DNA from: an uncultured Dokdonia sp.
GTDB taxonomy: Bacteria > Bacteroidota > Bacteroidia > Flavobacteriales > Flavobacteriaceae
DNA length: 39,030 nt
Assembly: GCF_937910895.1 (NCBI RefSeq)
Contig: NZ_CALEMI010000150.1
Span: 1-39,030 of the forward strand
Direction: 5' to 3'
The notes under the pieces: model-generated
What the model saw: the letters and a program-made list of their open reading frames with translations, nothing else
What the model was told of the DNA's origin: nothing
Database searches by the model: none
Position numbers and translations under genes: made by a program
Shown here: piece by piece, positions 35,741 through 39,030 of the stretch
How the letters are laid out: every line of letters starts with the position of its first letter
Numbering within the stretch: the stretch's first letter is position 1

Positions 35741-37285
35741 ATGGATACCAAACAAGAATTTTTTGATTTTATTAAGGCTGGGAATACGTTTAAAGGCGAC
35801 TTTATTACGATGGGAGCAGCGATGCTGGAAGGAGAAACGATCACAAATGCTCACGTAAAAGTACCCTTAAAAACTTTAAATCGCCACGGATTGATTGCCG
35901 GAGCGACAGGAACAGGAAAAACAAAAACTCTACAAGTCCTTGCCGAAAATCTATCGGATCAAGGGATTCCTGTGTTAATGATGGATATGAAAGGAGATCT
36001 TTCTGGGATCGCTAAAGCAAGTCCGGGACATCCTAAAATTGATGAACGCCACGAGAAAATTGGACTTTCTTTTGAAGCCAAAGATTTTCCTGTAGAAATT
36101 CTCACGTTATCAGAACAAAATGGAGTGCGACTTAGAGCCACCGTAAGTGAGTTTGGTCCTGTGTTGTTTTCTCGAATTATAGACGCTACCGATGCACAAT
36201 CTGGGATTATTTCTATCCTTTTTAAATATAGTGACGACAACAAATTACCATTATTAGACCTTAAAGATTTTAAGAAGATTTTACAATACGCAACCAATGA
36301 AGGGAAAGAAGAGATTCAAGAAAGTTATGGACGGATTTCTCCATCTTCTTCTGGATCTATCCTTCGTAAAATTGTAGAATTAGAACAACAAGGTGCTGAT
36401 ATTTTCTTTGGAGAAAAATCATTTGATACCGATGACTTAACGCGAATTACGAATGATGGTCGTGGGATCATTAATATTGTTCGTCTTACCGATATCCAAG
36501 ACCGCCCAGGATTATTCTCTACGTTTATGCTAAGCCTTTTAGCAGAAATCTATGCGACCTTTCCTGAACAAGGTGATAGTGGTCGTCCAGAACTGGTGAT
36601 TTTTATTGATGAGGCGCATTTGATTTTTAAAGAAGCATCCAAAGCGTTACATAGTCAGATAGAAAGTATTGTAAAATTGATCCGTTCTAAAGGCGTTGGG
36701 TTGTACTTTGTCACACAAAACCCCACCGATATTCCAGAAGGTGTTTTAAGTCAGTTGGGATTAAAAATTCAGCATGCGTTACGTGCGTTTACGGCAAAGG
36801 ATCGTAAAGCTATCAAACTCACAGCTGAGAATTATCCAGACTCGCCATATTATGATACCAAAACAGTATTGACTTCGTTAGGTATAGGAGAAGCACTCAT
36901 CTCTGCACTTGATGAAAAAGGACGTCCTACCCCACTCGCTGCAACAATGCTTAGAGCACCGATGTCACGTATGGATATTCTCTCTCAGGAAGAACTTGAT
37001 GAGATAAATTCCAATTCAAAACTCGTCAAGAAGTATAGTGAAGTAATTGATAGAGATAGTGCCTATGAACTTTTAAACAGAAAAATCGAAAAAGCTAATG
37101 AAGAAGAAGCGAAAGCAAAAGCGCAAGAAGAGCGTGCTAAAGCTTCAAAATCAAGTTCGCGTTCAACTCGAAGTTCTTCTAGACAACCTGCGCAAAGCGC
37201 TACTTCAAAAGCGATCATTAAAGTGCTAACCAGTGCAACAGTGATCCGTAGTGTTTTCGGAATTTTAGGAAAAATGCTTAAATAA
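35741..37285 (+). CDS. HerA/YjgR-like ATPase (DUF853 family)
   Basis: A 514-residue cytoplasmic P-loop ATPase related to HerA/FtsK-type motors and to E. coli YjgR. Walker A is GATGTGKT at residues 54-61; Walker B is LVIFIDEAH (285-293); YFVTQNPTDIPEGVLSQLG (just after) is the sensor-type segment. The C-terminus (about 440-490) is a charged, Ala/Lys/Glu- and Ser/Arg-rich helical tail, then a short hydrophobic end. The family's role is unknown; DNA translocation is possible. First gene of a plus-strand run of four. Confidence 0.93.
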   Translation: MDTKQEFFDFIKAGNTFKGDFITMGAAMLEGETITNAHVKVPLKTLNRHGLIAGATGTGKTKTLQVLAENLSDQGIPVLMMDMKGDLSGIAKASPGHPKIDERHEKIGLSFEAKDFPVEILTLSEQNGVRLRATVSEFGPVLFSRIIDATDAQSGIISILFKYSDDNKLPLLDLKDFKKILQYATNEGKEEIQESYGRISPSSSGSILRKIVELEQQGADIFFGEKSFDTDDLTRITNDGRGIINIVRLTDIQDRPGLFSTFMLSLLAEIYATFPEQGDSGRPELVIFIDEAHLIFKEASKALHSQIESIVKLIRSKGVGLYFVTQNPTDIPEGVLSQLGLKIQHALRAFTAKDRKAIKLTAENYPDSPYYDTKTVLTSLGIGEALISALDEKGRPTPLAATMLRAPMSRMDILSQEELDEINSNSKLVKKYSEVIDRDSAYELLNRKIEKANEEEAKAKAQEERAKASKSSSRSTRSSSRQPAQSATSKAIIKVLTSATVIRSVFGILGKMLK

Positions 37286-37306
37286 TCTTATTAAAAATAA
37301 ACCCAA

Positions 37307-37843
37307 ATGAATCGTATTTATAGTGTATTACTTATCCTTATCCTATCTATGGTGTCTTGTACAGAAAAAGACACTTCTTTTGTTGTCACAAACGAGGCTG
37401 TAGGGCCCGTGACAAAGACCACCAAAATCAGTGATCTTGAAGTATTATTTAAAGAACCTACTGATAGCCTTATTAAAACAGAGGCTAACAATTATGTCCT
37501 TTTTGAAAAGGGAGGAAAAAAATTAATGAAGCTTTCTGCAAAAAAAGATGATAAAGAAGTGATTGATCATATTCAGTTTTTTGATGATCGGTATACTACT
37601 GATAAAGGCATCTCCTTAAAAAGTACCTATCAAGATATTCAAAATGCGTACACCGTAAAGAAAATCAGCAATATGATCGACTTTATTATCGTGTCTGTAG
37701 AAGAAAGTGAAATCTATTTTATCATAGACAAAAAGCACTTAGCCTCTGAAGTTCGCTTTAGTACAAGTAGCAGATTAGAGCCTATGCAGGTTCCTGGTGA
37801 AGCTCCTATTAAACATTTTATGTTTGCTTGGCCTTTAAACTAA
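37307..37843 (+). CDS. lipoprotein of unknown function
   Basis: A 178-residue protein with a lipoprotein leader (MVSC, Cys18). The mature part is about half beta-strand and half helix (THIS-like ISDLEVLFKEPTDSL, NYVLFEKGGKKLMKL, VEESEIYFIIDKKHLASEV). No recognised motif. It follows the ATPase by 21 bp and precedes the cupin by 4 bp, so it is surely in the same operon. Confidence 0.8.
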   Translation: MNRIYSVLLILILSMVSCTEKDTSFVVTNEAVGPVTKTTKISDLEVLFKEPTDSLIKTEANNYVLFEKGGKKLMKLSAKKDDKEVIDHIQFFDDRYTTDKGISLKSTYQDIQNAYTVKKISNMIDFIIVSVEESEIYFIIDKKHLASEVRFSTSSRLEPMQVPGEAPIKHFMFAWPLN

Positions 37844-37847
37844 CTCG

Positions 37848-38222
37848 ATGAAAAAATCATATCAGATTCAAAAGACACCCTTTGTCGTTCCGACGACCGA
37901 TGGTAAGCTTATAGAAGAACATTGGGGACGCGCTACCGATGGCAATACAGAGATTAGTATTGCACACATGGTCGCTCCGTCTGGATGGAGTGAGCCTTTT
38001 CAAACGCCCGCATTTGATGAATACACCTACATCATCAAAGGAAAAAAACAATTTATCATTGATGGCGAAACAGTGATTCTGGAAGCTGGTCAATCTATTA
38101 AAATCAATAAAAACACCCGAATCCAATACAGTAATCCTTTTGATGAAGCCTGTGAATATATTGCTATTTGCACGCCTGCTTTTTCACCAGATACCGTACA
38201 TAGAGAAGAGTCATCGTCTTGA
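37848..38222 (+). CDS. cupin-domain protein
   Basis: A 124-residue small single-domain cupin: FDEYTYIIKGKKQFIIDG and LEAGQSIKINKNTRIQYSNP are the two cupin motifs, with the His ligands largely replaced (Glu and Tyr in motif 1), so metal binding is doubtful. Substrate unknown. Its TGA overlaps the TTG of the following hydrolase. Confidence 0.85.
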   Translation: MKKSYQIQKTPFVVPTTDGKLIEEHWGRATDGNTEISIAHMVAPSGWSEPFQTPAFDEYTYIIKGKKQFIIDGETVILEAGQSIKINKNTRIQYSNPFDEACEYIAICTPAFSPDTVHREESSS

Positions 38223-39030
38223 AAAAACTACTGAATAAAATAATTCCAAAGGTTATAGGCATGCAAATCAATGCCATGTCTTTGTGGTCCAGAAAAGCAG
38301 CGGCGCGTAAAGCATTTCTTATATTTTGTACCCCAAGAGCAGGGCGGATCAAAGAAGATCAAAAAGAGTATCTAGAGACTGCAAAAGACCTCCGACTTAC
38401 CGTAAACGATACTGTCACGGTGCAAACCTATAGATGGGAAGGAACGGGTCCTACCATATTGTTAATACACGGATGGGAAAGTAATGCGCATCGATGGTGG
38501 AAACTTATAGACGTGTTGCAGAAACGCAACTATAACATCATTGGTTTTGATGCTCCTGCTCACGGAAATTCTACGGGTAAAATTCTCAATGTACCCCTTT
38601 ACACAGAGGCTTTAGAAATTGTCTCTCAACACTACAAACCTGAGGTTCACGTAGGGCATTCTGTAGGAGGTTTGACGACTATCTTTCATTATTATAGATA
38701 CCAACCTAAGTATATTAAAAAACTAGTCAGTCTAGGCGCTCCCTCAGAGCTTTCTGAAATCATGAAAGACTATCAGCAGATTCTGGGTATGAATAACAGC
38801 GTGATGAAAGGAATAGATCTGCTTGTACAGAAACGTTTTGGGTTCTCTACAAAAGAATTTTCTGGAGCTAGCTTTGCAAAAGCTATTGATGTTTCCGGAC
38901 TTATCATACACGATACGTACGATAGAATTACACCTGTAGAGGCATCTAGAGGCATTCATAAAAACTGGAAAAATAGTACCTTTATAGAAACTTCAGGGTT
39001 TGGACATTCGCTATACCAAGATGAAGTACG
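38219..39030 (+). CDS. alpha/beta hydrolase, cut off by the window end
   Basis: Open from TTG 38219 (MKKLLNKIIPKVIG) to the end, 270 residues with no stop. Oxyanion/HG motif LLIHGWESNAHRW, nucleophile Ser148 in VGHSVGG, acid Asp235 in HDTYDRITPV and base His263 in FGHSLY complete the triad. The start overlaps the cupin's stop (TTGA), showing translational coupling; the internal ATG 38261 is an alternative. Substrate unknown. The C-terminus lies beyond the window. Confidence 0.9.
   Translation, partial: MKKLLNKIIPKVIGMQINAMSLWSRKAAARKAFLIFCTPRAGRIKEDQKEYLETAKDLRLTVNDTVTVQTYRWEGTGPTILLIHGWESNAHRWWKLIDVLQKRNYNIIGFDAPAHGNSTGKILNVPLYTEALEIVSQHYKPEVHVGHSVGGLTTIFHYYRYQPKYIKKLVSLGAPSELSEIMKDYQQILGMNNSVMKGIDLLVQKRFGFSTKEFSGASFAKAIDVSGLIIHDTYDRITPVEASRGIHKNWKNSTFIETSGFGHSLYQDEV

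Overview
The window looks like chromosomal DNA of a marine-type member of the Flavobacteriaceae (Bacteroidota). Supporting signs are the AT-rich sequence, a type IX secretion (T9SS) type-B C-terminal sorting domain, about ten short-leader lipoproteins with a Cys at residues 17-18, a bacillithiol deacetylase, a flavobacterial hut segment, few Shine-Dalgarno sequences and a few TAnnTTTG (-7) promoter boxes. The genus cannot be fixed from sequence reading alone. I found no rRNA, tRNA, CRISPR array, insertion sequence, integrase or plasmid function.

Layout. 1-3.4 kb is a loose, partly decayed accessory region: a YcxB-like membrane protein, a RidA-family protein, an NTF2-like lipoprotein, a broken lipoprotein remnant and a CPBP-type membrane protease gene interrupted by an in-frame TAG. 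3.6-10.7 kb is a minus-strand block: katG, bshB1, a beta-lactamase-fold lipoprotein, an AraC regulator and a trans-sulfuration PLP enzyme. 10.8-16.2 kb is a plus-strand block: hutI, a transglutaminase-like protein and hutG in a tight operon, then a GNAT acetyltransferase, a metallo-beta-lactamase-fold lipoprotein, an acetolactate-decarboxylase-like lipoprotein and a DHFR/RibD-like reductase. 16.4-20 kb has a T9SS-exported adhesin-like protein (minus) and a vanadium-haloperoxidase-like lipoprotein (plus).

20.1-24.3 kb is the most novel part: a compact two-gene unit of a leaderless M23 peptidase and an 1147-residue protein of unknown function, framed by strong terminators. 24.5-27.6 kb (minus) has a coiled-coil membrane-anchored protein and an S9 peptidase gene split by an in-frame TGA. 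27.9-32.8 kb has a small acidic protein, an Lrp/AsnC regulator, a helical protein, an AraC regulator, a pirin, a PAP2 phosphatase and a small conserved protein. 33.1-35.6 kb has an AhpD-like protein, a cupredoxin-like protein, a lipoprotein and an exported RidA. 35.7 kb to the end is a plus-strand operon: HerA/YjgR-like ATPase, lipoprotein, cupin and an alpha/beta hydrolase cut by the window edge.

Two cross-cutting observations stand out. First, the perfect palindrome GCTTTCGCGAAAGC occurs eight times, five intergenic and three inside genes; all three coding copies are read in the same frame as Ala-Phe-Ala-Lys-Ala. Second, two otherwise intact genes (CPBP protease, S9 peptidase) carry single nonsense codons where a TGG Trp codon is likely ancestral.
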